From positions 27,752-91,751 of the forward strand of contig NZ_SMTF01000013.1 in assembly GCF_004357985.1 (NCBI RefSeq): 64,000 bases of DNA. The letters are read 5' to 3'. Made by a program: the position numbers and the translations under genes. Under the pieces are notes generated by a model. The model had not been told where the DNA came from, made no database searches, and saw only the letters and a list, made by a program, of their open reading frames with translations. This DNA comes from Luteimonas aestuarii. GTDB taxonomy: Bacteria > Pseudomonadota > Gammaproteobacteria > Xanthomonadales > Xanthomonadaceae. Shown here one piece after another: positions 21,772 through 31,459 of the stretch (the stretch's first letter is position 1; each line of letters begins with the position of its first letter).

Positions 21772-24198
21772 TCAGTCCGCGCGCAGCGCCTGCATCGGCG
21801 GTACCCGCGCGGCGCGCAGCGCCGGCCCGAGGCTGGCGAGCAGGCCGGCAGTCGAAAGCACCACCAGGACCGTGCCGATGGCGAACGGGTCGGCAACGTC
21901 GATCCCGAACAGGAAGCCCTGCAGCAGGCGCGACAGCGCCAGCGCCGCCGCAAGCCCGATCGCAAGTCCCAAAGCGACCTGCATCGCGCCCTCGCGCAGT
22001 ACCTGCCGCAGCAGGCGCCCCGGCGGCGCACCCAGCGCGGCGCGCACCCCGAACTCATGGCGCCTGGCCTCCACCGCGACCGCCATCACCGCGTACAGCC
22101 CCACGCTGGCGAGCAACAGCGCGAGCGCCGCGAACAGGCCGACCAGCAGCAGGTTGAGCCTCTGCTCGTCGGTGGTCGCCGCGACCACGGCCTCCATCGT
22201 CTGCACCCCCGAGATCGGCTGCGCCGGCGACGCCTGTGCGACGACCGCGCGGATCTCGCGCTCGCCCACGTTCGCCCCGGGCTTCAGCCGCACCATGTAG
22301 TGCAGCGGGATGTAGCCGCGCACCAGCGCCCATATCGGTTCCGGCGCCTGCGCGAACGGGGCGTAGAGGATCGCCGGCGGCGGATGCGCCGGGCCGAACT
22401 GGCGGGTGTCGCCGACCACGCCGACGATGCGCCTGGGCGGCGCGCCATCGAACGACAGTCGCACCGTCTTGCCCAGTGCATCGCCGTCGAGGAAGGCACG
22501 CGCGAACTGCGCGTTGACCACCGCCACCGGCTCGCGTCCCGCCGCGTCGGTGGCATCCAGCACGCGGCCCGCCAGCAGCGGCAAGCCGATGGCGTCCGCG
22601 TAGCCTGGTCCGACCAGCCGATACTGCGTCGAGACCGTGCGGCCATCGGGGAACTCGAAGCCCATGTTGAACTGTCCGCGCGTCGGCGCCACGTTGCCGA
22701 CCGTGGCGGCCTCCACGCCCGGCAGGCGTTCGAAACCTTCCAGGATGCGGCGGGTCTGTTCGAGCGTCGATTCCAGGTCCGGCTGCGATTCGCGCACCGG
22801 CGACAGCGCGAACGTCATGATGTGCCGGCTCTCGAACCCCATCGGTACCGACAGCAGTTGGTGCAGGCTGAGTGCGAACAGCCCCGCACCGATCAGCAGC
22901 AGCGAGGCGACCGCGACCTGCACGACCACCAGCGCCCGGCCGAGGCGACCCGCACCGCGACTCCAGCCCGCGCGCCCGCCGCCCGACAGTTCGCTCGTCA
23001 GCGAACGCATGCGTCCGCGCCATGCCCCCAGCAAGGCACCCAGCAGCGCGACCGCGACCGCGCACAGCAACGCGAAAGCGAGGCTGGCTACGGTCAGCCC
23101 CGGCTCGCCGCCGCGCAACCACTCGGCGGGTACCAGGCCGCCGAACAGGCGCAGCCCGCCCCACGCCAGCGCCAGTCCCGCGGCCGCGCCGCACAGGCCC
23201 ACCAGCAGCGCCTCCGCCATCGACGGAAATGCCAGCCGCATCTGCGGCGCGCCCAGCGCCGCACGCACCGCGCTGGCGTGCGAACGCGACAGCGCACGCA
23301 CCAGCATCAGGTTGCCGAGGTTGATCGCCGCGATCAGCAGCACGCAAGCCGCGGCGGCGAAGAACATCCACAGCGTCTTCGCGCGCAGGGTGAAGAGGTT
23401 GGAAAGCGGCTTCGCGCCCATGCTCGCGCTGTCCAGCCAGCGCAGGTCCTCGGCGGTCGCGCCGGGCTGGTCGGCATAGGCGGTGCGCAGCAGCGGCGCG
23501 ATCGCCGCGCCCAAGCCCTCGATCCGCGTCCCCGGCGACAACCTGGCGACCAGGAGTTCGTTGGTCGCCATGTTGGTGCTGGCCGGAGCCGCCTGCAGCG
23601 GCAGCAGGATGTCGAAGCGGTCGGTCCACTGCAGGTGTTCCGGCAGCACGCCGACGATGGGCACGGCGCGGCCCTCGACCTGCAGGCTGGAACCGATCGC
23701 CGACGGGTCGCCGCCGAACTGCCGCCGCCAGAAGCCGTGGTCGAGGATCACCGCCATCGGTCCGTTCGGCTGGACCTCGTCGTCGCTGAAGTTGCGCCCC
23801 AAGGCCATCGGCAGGCCGAGCGTCGGCAGGAAACCGCCATCGGCAAGCAGCGACGGCACCACTTCGGCGCTGTCGCCGACGGCGACGTTGCTGTTGCGGG
23901 TGAAGCCAGCGACCAGGCCCATGGACTCCATGCCGTCCAGGCGCCGCAGCGCGGTGCGGTATCCCGGCGCCGCGTTGGCATAACCTTCGACGAACTCCGT
24001 TCCCAGCATCGCCAGGCGCTCCGGCTCCGGATAGGGCAAGGGACGCAGCAACGCCTTGTCGAGCAGCGCGAACACCGACGTCGCCGCGGCCACCCCCAAG
24101 GCCAACGTCAGCGACGCGAGCGCGAAGTAGCCGGGACGCCGCAACAGTGCGCGCCACGCCTGCGCCAGTTCCATGAACAGCACGTCGGCGCGAATCAT
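21772..24198 (-). CDS. ABC transporter permease with duplicated MacB/FtsX domains (ADOP-like)
   Basis: An 808-residue inner-membrane protein. A first unit starts WRALLRRPGYFALASLTLALGVA-like in its first helix, then a large periplasmic MacB-type domain, then three helices of an FtsX domain near 290-420; a second periplasmic domain and FtsX domain repeat the layout (EFGVRAALGAPPGRLLRQVL near the end). This doubled form is typical of ADOP-type permeases. It needs a separate ATPase, whose gene overlaps by 4 bp upstream (ATGA). Such MacB-like pumps export or act mechanically on peptides, lipoproteins or antibiotics; the cargo is unknown. Confidence 0.87.
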   Translation of the reverse strand: MIRADVLFMELAQAWRALLRRPGYFALASLTLALGVAAATSVFALLDKALLRPLPYPEPERLAMLGTEFVEGYANAAPGYRTALRRLDGMESMGLVAGFTRNSNVAVGDSAEVVPSLLADGGFLPTLGLPMALGRNFSDDEVQPNGPMAVILDHGFWRRQFGGDPSAIGSSLQVEGRAVPIVGVLPEHLQWTDRFDILLPLQAAPASTNMATNELLVARLSPGTRIEGLGAAIAPLLRTAYADQPGATAEDLRWLDSASMGAKPLSNLFTLRAKTLWMFFAAAACVLLIAAINLGNLMLVRALSRSHASAVRAALGAPQMRLAFPSMAEALLVGLCGAAAGLALAWGGLRLFGGLVPAEWLRGGEPGLTVASLAFALLCAVAVALLGALLGAWRGRMRSLTSELSGGGRAGWSRGAGRLGRALVVVQVAVASLLLIGAGLFALSLHQLLSVPMGFESRHIMTFALSPVRESQPDLESTLEQTRRILEGFERLPGVEAATVGNVAPTRGQFNMGFEFPDGRTVSTQYRLVGPGYADAIGLPLLAGRVLDATDAAGREPVAVVNAQFARAFLDGDALGKTVRLSFDGAPPRRIVGVVGDTRQFGPAHPPPAILYAPFAQAPEPIWALVRGYIPLHYMVRLKPGANVGEREIRAVVAQASPAQPISGVQTMEAVVAATTDEQRLNLLLVGLFAALALLLASVGLYAVMAVAVEARRHEFGVRAALGAPPGRLLRQVLREGAMQVALGLAIGLAAALALSRLLQGFLFGIDVADPFAIGTVLVVLSTAGLLASLGPALRAARVPPMQALRAD

Positions 24199-24956
24199 GC
24201 CAGCGCCTCCCCTGGCACCGGGATATCGTGCTCGTGGCGCATGCGTTCGAAGGCGTCCTCGTCGACGATGCGGCCGTCGAGCATGTGCACGACCCGCTGC
24301 GCGCGCCGCGCGAACGCGGGATCGTGGGTCACCATGCACAGCGTCGTGCCGCTCTCGTGCAGTTGTTCCAGCAGTTGCATCACGGTTTCGCCGTTGCGGG
24401 TGTCGAGGTTGCCGGTCGGCTCGTCCGCAAGCAGGATCGATGGTTCGCCGACCAGCGATCGCGCCACCGCCACCCGTTGCTGCTGGCCGCCGGACAGCTG
24501 TCCGGGAAAATGCCTGCCGCGGTGGCTCATGCCCACCAGTTCCAGCACCTCGCGCACGCGGCGCCTGCGCTGGTCGGCGGGAACGTCGTCGCGGTAGGTC
24601 AGCGGCAACGCCACGTTCTCCTCGACGTTGAGGTCGGCGATGAGGTTGAACGCCTGGAAGATGAAGCCGATCTCGCCGTTGCGCACCTGCGAGCGACGAC
24701 GCCCGTCCAGGGCCGCCACGTCATGGCCCTTGAGCAGGTAGCGGCCGCCGCTGGCCTGGTCGAGCAGGCCAAGGATCGACAGCAACGTCGATTTTCCGCA
24801 GCCCGACGGCCCGGTGATGGCGACGAACTCGCCCTGCGCGATGTCCAGGGCGATGTCGGACAGCGCATGGGTCTCGATCTCGTCGGTATGGAACACCTTG
24901 CGCACGCCCTGCAGGCGGATCAGCGGGGCGTCGGGACGGTCTGTGGTCGTGGTCAT
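24195..24956 (-). CDS. ABC transporter ATP-binding protein, MacB/LolD type
   Basis: A 253-residue nucleotide-binding subunit with Walker A GPSGCGKS (49-56), Q-loop FIFQAFNLI, signature LSGGQQQR (154-161), Walker B ILLADEP (174-180) and switch histidine in MVTHDP. The sequence after Walker B, TGNLDT, is the hallmark of the MacB/FtsE/LolD group. It energises the adjacent permease, whose start overlaps its stop codon. The start MTTTTDRPD lies inside a longer open frame that runs back into the adaptor gene in another frame. Confidence 0.94.
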   Translation of the reverse strand: MTTTTDRPDAPLIRLQGVRKVFHTDEIETHALSDIALDIAQGEFVAITGPSGCGKSTLLSILGLLDQASGGRYLLKGHDVAALDGRRRSQVRNGEIGFIFQAFNLIADLNVEENVALPLTYRDDVPADQRRRRVREVLELVGMSHRGRHFPGQLSGGQQQRVAVARSLVGEPSILLADEPTGNLDTRNGETVMQLLEQLHESGTTLCMVTHDPAFARRAQRVVHMLDGRIVDEDAFERMRHEHDIPVPGEALA

Positions 24957-24975
24957 GCGGTCTTCCTCTGGATGG

Positions 24976-26229
24976 TCAGCGCAGGCGCAGGACGTCGTAG
25001 TCGTCCCATTGGCTGGTGTCGGACAAGATGGCGCGGTCGCCTGGGCGCAAGCCCTCGACGATTTCGATGCGGTCGCTGGACGCGGCGCCGTAGCGGACGG
25101 GCACGCGACGCGCGGCCCTGCCGTCGGCATCGAGCACGAACAGCGAGGAGGCGTTGCCCGGCACCGCCAGCGGCGGACGCGCGAGGCTGACCACGTCCTC
25201 CAGTCGGCCGAGGCGGATGCGTCCCTCGACCGACAGGTCCGGCCGCGCACCCGCGGGGAGTTCGCCAGGAAACGACACGTCGACCACGACGCTGCCGCCC
25301 ACGACCGCCGGGTCGATGCGCGACACGCGCGCCTCGGCGATGCCGTTGCGGGTGTCGATGGTCGCGGGCAGGTCGAGCGCAAGATCCTTGGCCAGCACCT
25401 CGGACACCTGCAGGCGGCCGATGAGCTCGCCGGGACGAGCGACGCGCGCGAGCATCGCGCCCATCTCGACCTGCTGCCCGGCCTCCACCTCGACCTGCTG
25501 CAGGATGCCGTCGATACCGGCCTTCACATCCAGCGCCTCCACCTGCTGCCGCGCGATCGCCAGCAGGCTCGCGGCCTCGTCGCGGCGCGCCCGCGCCGCC
25601 TGCAACTGGGCCGCCATGTTCTCGCCGAACGTGTCCACCCGCTGCCGTTCTATCTCCGAACGCTCCCGGTTCTGCGCTTCCGTGATCTGGCTCTGCCGCA
25701 ATTCGATGGCCGAGATCACGCCCGCGGCATGGGCACGCTCGTTGGCCTGCGCCCTGACTTCGGCGATGCGCCATTCCGCCTCGATCTGGGCGAGCTGCGA
25801 GCGCTGGTCCAGCCACTGCGAACGCAACGAAGTGCGCATCGCCATCACGTCCGCCTCCGCGCCCGCCAGCGCCGCTTCCGCCTTGCGCAGATTCGCTTCC
25901 AGTTCCGGATTCGCCAGGCGCAGGATCGGCGTATCGGCTTCGACCCTCGTGCCCGGTTCCACCAGAACGTCCTGCACGGTCGCAGTGGCACGGGCGGTGA
26001 CCCAGCGCATGTTGCGTGGCACCAGCGTGCCGACGGCACGGATCTCGCGCAGCATCTCGCCTTGCCGCGCCGTATCGATCCACAGGTCCTTGGCCGACAC
26101 CGAGGGCGCCGCGCGGTCCAGCCCCCACAGCAGCCACGCGAGCGCCGACAGGGCCAACGCCGCGGCAACGATCCAGAGGTTCCTCGGACGGCGCCATGCC
26201 GGGCCGCCACGGGTCTTCGCGATATCCAT
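24976..26229 (-). CDS. HlyD/MacA-like periplasmic adaptor protein
   Basis: A 417-residue membrane-fusion protein. One N-terminal transmembrane helix (about 18-36) is followed by a split lipoyl-like domain (TVQDVLVEPGTRVEADTPI and DGILQQVEVEAGQQVEMGA), a long alpha-helical hairpin between about 105 and 235 rich in Glu, Gln and Arg, and beta-barrel and membrane-proximal domains. It would link the MacB-type pump to an outer-membrane channel, none of which is encoded here. It is the first gene of the operon and sits directly under the sigma-54 promoter. Confidence 0.9.
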   Translation of the reverse strand: MDIAKTRGGPAWRRPRNLWIVAAALALSALAWLLWGLDRAAPSVSAKDLWIDTARQGEMLREIRAVGTLVPRNMRWVTARATATVQDVLVEPGTRVEADTPILRLANPELEANLRKAEAALAGAEADVMAMRTSLRSQWLDQRSQLAQIEAEWRIAEVRAQANERAHAAGVISAIELRQSQITEAQNRERSEIERQRVDTFGENMAAQLQAARARRDEAASLLAIARQQVEALDVKAGIDGILQQVEVEAGQQVEMGAMLARVARPGELIGRLQVSEVLAKDLALDLPATIDTRNGIAEARVSRIDPAVVGGSVVVDVSFPGELPAGARPDLSVEGRIRLGRLEDVVSLARPPLAVPGNASSLFVLDADGRAARRVPVRYGAASSDRIEIVEGLRPGDRAILSDTSQWDDYDVLRLR

Positions 26230-26241
26230 GCCCTGAGGATG

Positions 26242-26258
26242 AGCAATCCCCGTGCCAA
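26242..26258 (-). promoter_or_regulatory. Sigma-54 (-24/-12) promoter of the efflux/two-component operon
   Basis: On the minus strand the sequence TTGGCACGGGGATTGCT matches the sigma-54 consensus TGGCAC-N5-TTGC, with GG and GC separated by exactly 10 nt. The C of the -12 element lies 13 nt before the adaptor ATG, so transcription should begin about 2 nt before the start codon. The operon encodes its own sigma-54 activator. Confidence 0.8.
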
Positions 26259-26272
26259 CCGGCCGGATCGCA

Positions 26273-26285
26273 TAAACGATTGATC
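26273..26285 (-). promoter_or_regulatory. IHF-like site between activator site and promoter
   Basis: GATCAATCGTTTA on the minus strand matches the IHF consensus WATCAANNNNTTR at all fixed positions except the first W. It lies between the inverted repeat and the -24/-12 elements, where IHF bends DNA in many sigma-54 promoters. Confidence 0.5.
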
Positions 26286-26320
26286 CGAAAGACGGTGCCG
26301 CGGAATCTCCTCGCTGGACA

Positions 26321-26355
26321 CGTACGGTTCCGGACGCCGTGTCCGGAATCGTACG
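26321..26355. promoter_or_regulatory. Inverted repeat, likely upstream activator site
   Basis: CGTACGGTTCCGGAC and GTCCGGAATCGTACG form 15-bp arms with one mismatch around a 5-bp spacer. The centre lies about 107 bp upstream of the predicted sigma-54 transcription start, a typical distance for an enhancer-binding protein. There is no U-run after the repeat on the minus strand, so a terminator for the upstream macroglobulin gene is less likely. Confidence 0.65.
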
Positions 26356-26372
26356 CCTGCGCCGTCACCGGA

Positions 26373-29300
26373 TCAGGGCTGCACCACCGTGATCGTCGCC
26401 GGCACCGAGCGGCCCACGCCGCGCAGGTCCGGGCGATACATGTCCTCGACCAGCGGCGGCGGTGCGGTGTAGGTGCCCGGCGACACTGCGCGCACGAGGT
26501 AGAACACCCTGGCGGTTCCGCCACGCGACAGGCGCAGCGCGGCGACGTAACGGTCGTCGCGGAACTCCTCGTGGCGCACATCGGCGGCGCTGGCGCGTTC
26601 GTTGATGGCGATGCCGGCCACCACCACGTCCGCCCATTGCTTCGCATCGCCCAGGTTGAAGTTCTCGATCTCCAGCCCCGCCGGCAGCAGGTCGGTCAGC
26701 AGCGCATCGGGCATGTCCACGTCCGAGCTGATCTCGACGCCGACGATCAGCGCCTCGCCTTCCTTCAGCGGCCCCGGCGTCCACGGCTTGCCGTCGGTGC
26801 CGTACCAGCGGCGCTCGACCTTGAGCGTGCCGAAATCGGCGGCCGGCGCCTCGCGCGGCACGCCGGCGACCTCGATGCTGGCGAACAGCGGCGGCGTGCC
26901 CCGTGGTTCGAAGCGCACGCCACGCGACAGCGCTTCGAAGTCGAAGCGCCGACCGATGATGCGCGCCTCGCCGACGGATTCGGCGTCGCTGCCGGTGCGC
27001 AGCGTGCCCGAGACGCGCTTGTCCTGCGAGGCCATCAGCGCCTTGCCCAGCCGCGCCAATGCGATCTGTTCCTGCGTGCTCAGGTACATCCAGCCGCGGC
27101 TGCGGCGCGCGTCGAGGTCGCGGCCGATGGCGATGGCCTGCGCGTCCCACGCGGGCTTCGCCAGGCCACGTTCGTGGGTCATCGCGATCATCAGCGCACG
27201 GTCGCGCAGCGGGCTGCCGTAGTCGCCGAGGTAGCCGGGGCGATCACGGCGCAGCGCGAACGCATCCTCCAGCGCCTTGTCGCCGCGCTGGCGGTCGCCC
27301 TGCAGCGACAGGGCCAGGCCCAGGTGCGCCAATGGCAGTCCGGTCAGCGCGTGCCCACGATCGTTGTCGTAGAGCGCGCGCAGCGTGCCCAGCGGCGCGC
27401 GGTTGACCCGCGCCAGCACGTACCCGGCATGCGCCTGGTAGGCGAACTTGAGGTGCTGGCGATGGCTGCGCCCGTAGAACTCGTTGCCGCCGGACAGCAG
27501 GTCCTCGTTGAGCCGTTCCAGCGCCCGCTGCAACATGCCGTCGGGCACCGCGAAGCCCTGCTCGCGCGCATCCAGCAGGAACTCGGCGATGTACGGCGTC
27601 AACGCCGGATCGACGCTGCCATCGCTGCCCCACATCGAGAAGTGCCCACGTTGCACCTGCATCGACGCCAGCCGGCCGAACGCGCCCTCGACGTATTGCC
27701 GGCGCCGCGCGGTGTCGACGTCGTTGATCCCCAGCGCCGCGGCGGTGGCCTGGTCGAGCTGCAGCGCAGCGTAGCCCTTGCTGGTGGTCTGCTCGGCACA
27801 GCCATAGGGGTAGTCGAGCGCGCCGCGGATCGCGCTGGCGAACGGAATCGGTGGCATCGCGCTGAACGACATCTGCGCCGTCACCGAACCGGGCATCAGG
27901 CCGTTTGCAAGCGCTGCGTCCAGTGTCACCGGCGCCAACGGATCGATCGTCATCGCGCGTGCGCGCAGCACGGTGGGCCACGCCGGCCGCACCGGCAGGT
28001 CATAGCTGCGGTCGATCCGCACACCGTTGCCGGCGACGCGCACCCGCACCTTCGCCACCTCGTAGCCTTCGCGCGCGGTGAGCGGGAACTCCAGCGTCGC
28101 CCTGCCGTCGACGGCGAGCGATGCCTTGCGCGTGCCCTCGCCCACCGCGAGCGGACCGATGCCTTCGACGCGTACGTCGAACTCGCCCGCACGGCCGGTG
28201 AAATTGGTCAGGTCCAGCGTGACCATGCTGCGGTCGCCCGGCGCCAGCACGCGCGGCATGCTGGCTTCGGCCACCACCGGCGCGCGCACGATGGTCTCGC
28301 GGTCGCGACTGCCGTAGCGGTCGGCCGTGTACACCAGTGCCGACACCCGCAGCGTGCCGTTGAAGTCCGGCAGGTCCAGCGTGACCCCCGCATTGCCCTG
28401 CGCATCCAGCTTCACCGGGCCGGCGAACAGGTCCACGGTCTGCACGCGCGCGGTCGGGCGCCGCGCCTGCGGCAGCGCCGCCAGCGCCATGTCGCCGCCG
28501 AAGCGGATGCGTGCCGTGCCGCCCTCGAAGCTTTCGATGACGCGGCCGTACAGGTCGTAGGCATCCACGCCCAGCCGGCGCTGCGCGAAGAAGTGCCGCG
28601 CCGCATCCGGCACCGGGAACCGGGTGATGTTGAGGATGCCGACGTCGACCGCCGACACCGTGGCATAGGCCACCTGCCCCGCCAGCTGCGGCGCGCTCAC
28701 CACCACCTGCATCGGGCCTTCCGGGCGCACGCGCTCGGGCACGTTGAGGCCCACGGAAACGCGCCGGTCGCGACGATCCATCGGCACGTGGGCCACGCCC
28801 ACGGCGCGTGCCGGGGTGACCTTGCTGGCCGCGCTGCCGCCGCGGAACACCAGCGCCGTCACGTACACATCGTGTCGCTCCCACGCCTCCGTGACGGGGA
28901 TCTCGAACGTGCTGCCAGGACGCGCGTCGATGGCCTGCACGTAATGCATTTCGTCGCTCTCGACGATCAGCAGCCCCTTGCCTGGGTGTGGCGCCGTTAC
29001 CGTGACCTTCAGCGTGTCGCCGGCGCGGTAGGCGGTCTTGTCCAATGCCAGCTTGACCTTGTCCGGGCGCGCATCCAGCCCGCGGTTGTCGTCGTTCCAG
29101 CTCCAGCCGGCGCGGAACGGATAGCGCGTGGTCAGCCTGGTCTGCGGATCGAACACGTCGATGCGGTACTCGCCCCACTCCACCGGGAAGTCGAAGCGGG
29201 TGGCGGTGGTGCCGGCGTCGAGCGTGCGCGTCTGCACGTCCTCGAAACGACGGCTGAAGTCGTAACGCCAGCCGCCCTCGTCGTCGTGCGCCCAGTGGTA

Positions 29301-31304
29301 GTCGCGATGTTCGCGCACCAGCTTCACCTGCAGTCCCGTCGCAGGCCGGGGCGTGCCGTCGCTGCCCACGCGCATCAGTTCGAAGCGCGGCGTGCCGTTG
29401 GCGTCGGTGCCTTCCTTGTCGTCGAACAACGGACGGATGCCGACCAGCGCATCGGCTGGCCACAGCACCCGCTTGAGCGTGCGGTTGACGCTGCGCCCGC
29501 CGGTCTCGAAAAGGCTGCCCGAGACCACCGCGGCGACCGGCGTGGTCGCCTTGACGTCCTCCGGCAAGGCGATGTCCTGGCGCAGGCGTCCCTGCCCGTC
29601 CAGCGTCGCGTCGACGACGTCGCTGGCATCGCGCGGCAGCGTGATCGTGGGATCGCCGAAGAAATAGCCCGGCATCGATTCGACCGGATGCTGTTCCACC
29701 GCCACCGCCAGCCGCGCCGTGAAGCGGTTGCCCGCCGCCGGCGCGCCGTAGAGGTAGGCGCCCACCGCCTCCAGCCGCAACGGCTGGCCGGGCTTGAGCA
29801 CGGCATCGGCCGATTCCAGGTCCAGCTTCATCCGCTCCGGCAGGAACTCCTCGATCCGCAGCGTCATGCCCTGCACCGCCTCGCGGCTGGCCGGGTCGGT
29901 GCGGAACTCCACCTGCCAGCGCCCGGTCGGCGCATCGACCGGCACTTCCTTCTCGAACCGGAAATAGCCCTGCTCCCCGGACTGCATGCGGCTTTCGAAG
30001 AAGGTCTTGCCGTCGGGCTGCTTCAACCGCACGAACAAGGGTTGCGTCTTGCCATCCTGCGCCTGCACCGGCTTGCCGTCGCGGTCGCGCAGCAGGGCCG
30101 AGACGCGCACCGTCTCGCCGGGCCGGTACAGGTCGCGCCCGGACCAGGCGAACACGTCGAACCACGCCTGCCCGCGACCGCTGACCGCGAACTCCGACAG
30201 GTCCAGCGCCGGCTGGTTGAACGGCAGCAGTGACACATCGTTGCCGCGCGTCGCCACCAGCACGTGCGCCGCATCCAGGGTGTAGTCGATCAGCGCATTG
30301 CCGTTGCCGTCGGTCTCGGCGCGGAAGATCGTCTCGCCACGGGCATCGAGGATGCGCAGCGCCACCTTGCCCAAAGCCTCGCCGCCCTGCAGCGATGCCG
30401 TGTGCACGAAAGCCTTGTCCTGGTACGCGCGCAGGTGCAGGCCGATGTCGCTGACGGTGAAGAACGCCGTCTCGAACTGGTCGTTGAAACTGCCGGCGCG
30501 TTTCATCACCGCGAAATACAGGCCCGGCTGCTGCAGCTCGGCGATGCCCTGCACCGGCAGGTAGGTCAGCACCCGCTCGTTGCGCTCGCCACCCAGCACG
30601 AAACGGTTGACGTACACCGGCTCCGCCATCCGCGACAGCGGCGTGCGCTCGCCGTAATCGGCTTCCAGTTCCCAGCTGCCGCGACGGCCTGCACGCTGGT
30701 ATTCGGCGAAGAACTTCGGGAGCGATTTCTCGTCGACTCGCAGGAACTCGACGTCCACCTCGGGCACGTTGATCGATACCACCGGCAGGCCGCGCGAGTC
30801 CTTGACCGGCAGCACGCTGCCCTGCGACGCGAAGCCCACCAGCGGCTCGAGCTCGCCGGTGAACACCTTGCGTTCGATGTCCTCGCCCAGCGTGGTGCCA
30901 TCCGCAGCGGTCAGCGCGCCGGAAATGCGAAGCACGTAATCGCGGTTGGGCTCGGCGAACGGGAAGCGCAGGGTCCTGCCGTCCTCATCCAGCGACCACC
31001 CGCCGTCGCGGCCGGGCCGCGTTTCGAACGACACCAGCGCGTCGAAGTCCTGGGTGCCGACCAGCGGCTGCGAGAATTCCAGCGCGATCGCCAGCTCGCC
31101 ACGACGTTGGTCAGGCCATGCACGGACCAGGCCGAAGCCTTCGACCACCTCGCGCTCGGCCCGGATCGCCTCTCCGGACAAGCCGGGCAACTGCCCGGAC
31201 TCGTTGCGCTTGCACCCACCGACGGCGAGCGCCATCGCCACCATGCACAGCAGCGCCACCCATCGAACGCTGCCCCGATCCGTCGTCCGCGCCGTCAGCC
31301 GCAT
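26373..31304 (-). CDS. yfhM: Bacterial alpha-2-macroglobulin lipoprotein
   Basis: A 1643-residue periplasmic protease trap. A lipoprotein signal ends in the lipobox AVGG-C31, so the protein should be lipid-anchored. A series of macroglobulin domains with repeated beta-strands follows (for example GETVRVSALLRDRDGKPV), a bait region, and the thioester motif C1169-A-E-Q1172 in YGCAEQTTSKGY within the alpha-helical TED domain. The thioester would capture attacking proteases. A strong GGAGG precedes the chosen ATG. In E. coli the yfhM product works beside PBP1C; here pbpC lies beyond a five-gene regulatory and transport module. Confidence 0.93.
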   Translation of the reverse strand: MRLTARTTDRGSVRWVALLCMVAMALAVGGCKRNESGQLPGLSGEAIRAEREVVEGFGLVRAWPDQRRGELAIALEFSQPLVGTQDFDALVSFETRPGRDGGWSLDEDGRTLRFPFAEPNRDYVLRISGALTAADGTTLGEDIERKVFTGELEPLVGFASQGSVLPVKDSRGLPVVSINVPEVDVEFLRVDEKSLPKFFAEYQRAGRRGSWELEADYGERTPLSRMAEPVYVNRFVLGGERNERVLTYLPVQGIAELQQPGLYFAVMKRAGSFNDQFETAFFTVSDIGLHLRAYQDKAFVHTASLQGGEALGKVALRILDARGETIFRAETDGNGNALIDYTLDAAHVLVATRGNDVSLLPFNQPALDLSEFAVSGRGQAWFDVFAWSGRDLYRPGETVRVSALLRDRDGKPVQAQDGKTQPLFVRLKQPDGKTFFESRMQSGEQGYFRFEKEVPVDAPTGRWQVEFRTDPASREAVQGMTLRIEEFLPERMKLDLESADAVLKPGQPLRLEAVGAYLYGAPAAGNRFTARLAVAVEQHPVESMPGYFFGDPTITLPRDASDVVDATLDGQGRLRQDIALPEDVKATTPVAAVVSGSLFETGGRSVNRTLKRVLWPADALVGIRPLFDDKEGTDANGTPRFELMRVGSDGTPRPATGLQVKLVREHRDYHWAHDDEGGWRYDFSRRFEDVQTRTLDAGTTATRFDFPVEWGEYRIDVFDPQTRLTTRYPFRAGWSWNDDNRGLDARPDKVKLALDKTAYRAGDTLKVTVTAPHPGKGLLIVESDEMHYVQAIDARPGSTFEIPVTEAWERHDVYVTALVFRGGSAASKVTPARAVGVAHVPMDRRDRRVSVGLNVPERVRPEGPMQVVVSAPQLAGQVAYATVSAVDVGILNITRFPVPDAARHFFAQRRLGVDAYDLYGRVIESFEGGTARIRFGGDMALAALPQARRPTARVQTVDLFAGPVKLDAQGNAGVTLDLPDFNGTLRVSALVYTADRYGSRDRETIVRAPVVAEASMPRVLAPGDRSMVTLDLTNFTGRAGEFDVRVEGIGPLAVGEGTRKASLAVDGRATLEFPLTAREGYEVAKVRVRVAGNGVRIDRSYDLPVRPAWPTVLRARAMTIDPLAPVTLDAALANGLMPGSVTAQMSFSAMPPIPFASAIRGALDYPYGCAEQTTSKGYAALQLDQATAAALGINDVDTARRRQYVEGAFGRLASMQVQRGHFSMWGSDGSVDPALTPYIAEFLLDAREQGFAVPDGMLQRALERLNEDLLSGGNEFYGRSHRQHLKFAYQAHAGYVLARVNRAPLGTLRALYDNDRGHALTGLPLAHLGLALSLQGDRQRGDKALEDAFALRRDRPGYLGDYGSPLRDRALMIAMTHERGLAKPAWDAQAIAIGRDLDARRSRGWMYLSTQEQIALARLGKALMASQDKRVSGTLRTGSDAESVGEARIIGRRFDFEALSRGVRFEPRGTPPLFASIEVAGVPREAPAADFGTLKVERRWYGTDGKPWTPGPLKEGEALIVGVEISSDVDMPDALLTDLLPAGLEIENFNLGDAKQWADVVVAGIAINERASAADVRHEEFRDDRYVAALRLSRGGTARVFYLVRAVSPGTYTAPPPLVEDMYRPDLRGVGRSVPATITVVQP

Positions 31305-31325
31305 AAATCCTCCGATGTCGGCCGC

Positions 31326-31331
31326 AGTATA
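31326..31331 (-). promoter_or_regulatory. Candidate -10 box of the macroglobulin gene
   Basis: TATACT on the minus strand lies about 22 nt ahead of the ATG and just before the GGAGG ribosome-binding site. No clear -35 was seen. Confidence 0.35.
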
Positions 31332-31459
31332 GACAGCGCGGAACGGACGATGTGGCGCACTGAAGCAGCGGTATCGCAACTGGCGCCATCCCTTCGCGCG
31401 CGCATGCGTCGTTGCAGTCGTGGGGCCGGGTGACATTCCCCACCGGCGCCAGCCGCGCC

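Noticed and set aside
26321..26355. Inverted repeat as a terminator of the macroglobulin gene
   Set aside because: No U-run follows on the minus strand, and its distance and arrangement with the IHF-like site and -24/-12 promoter fit an activator site better.
26016..30233. 1405-codon plus-strand open frame opposite the macroglobulin gene
   Set aside because: His/Arg/Val-rich, no recognisable domain, and the minus-strand protein has a lipobox and thioester motif.
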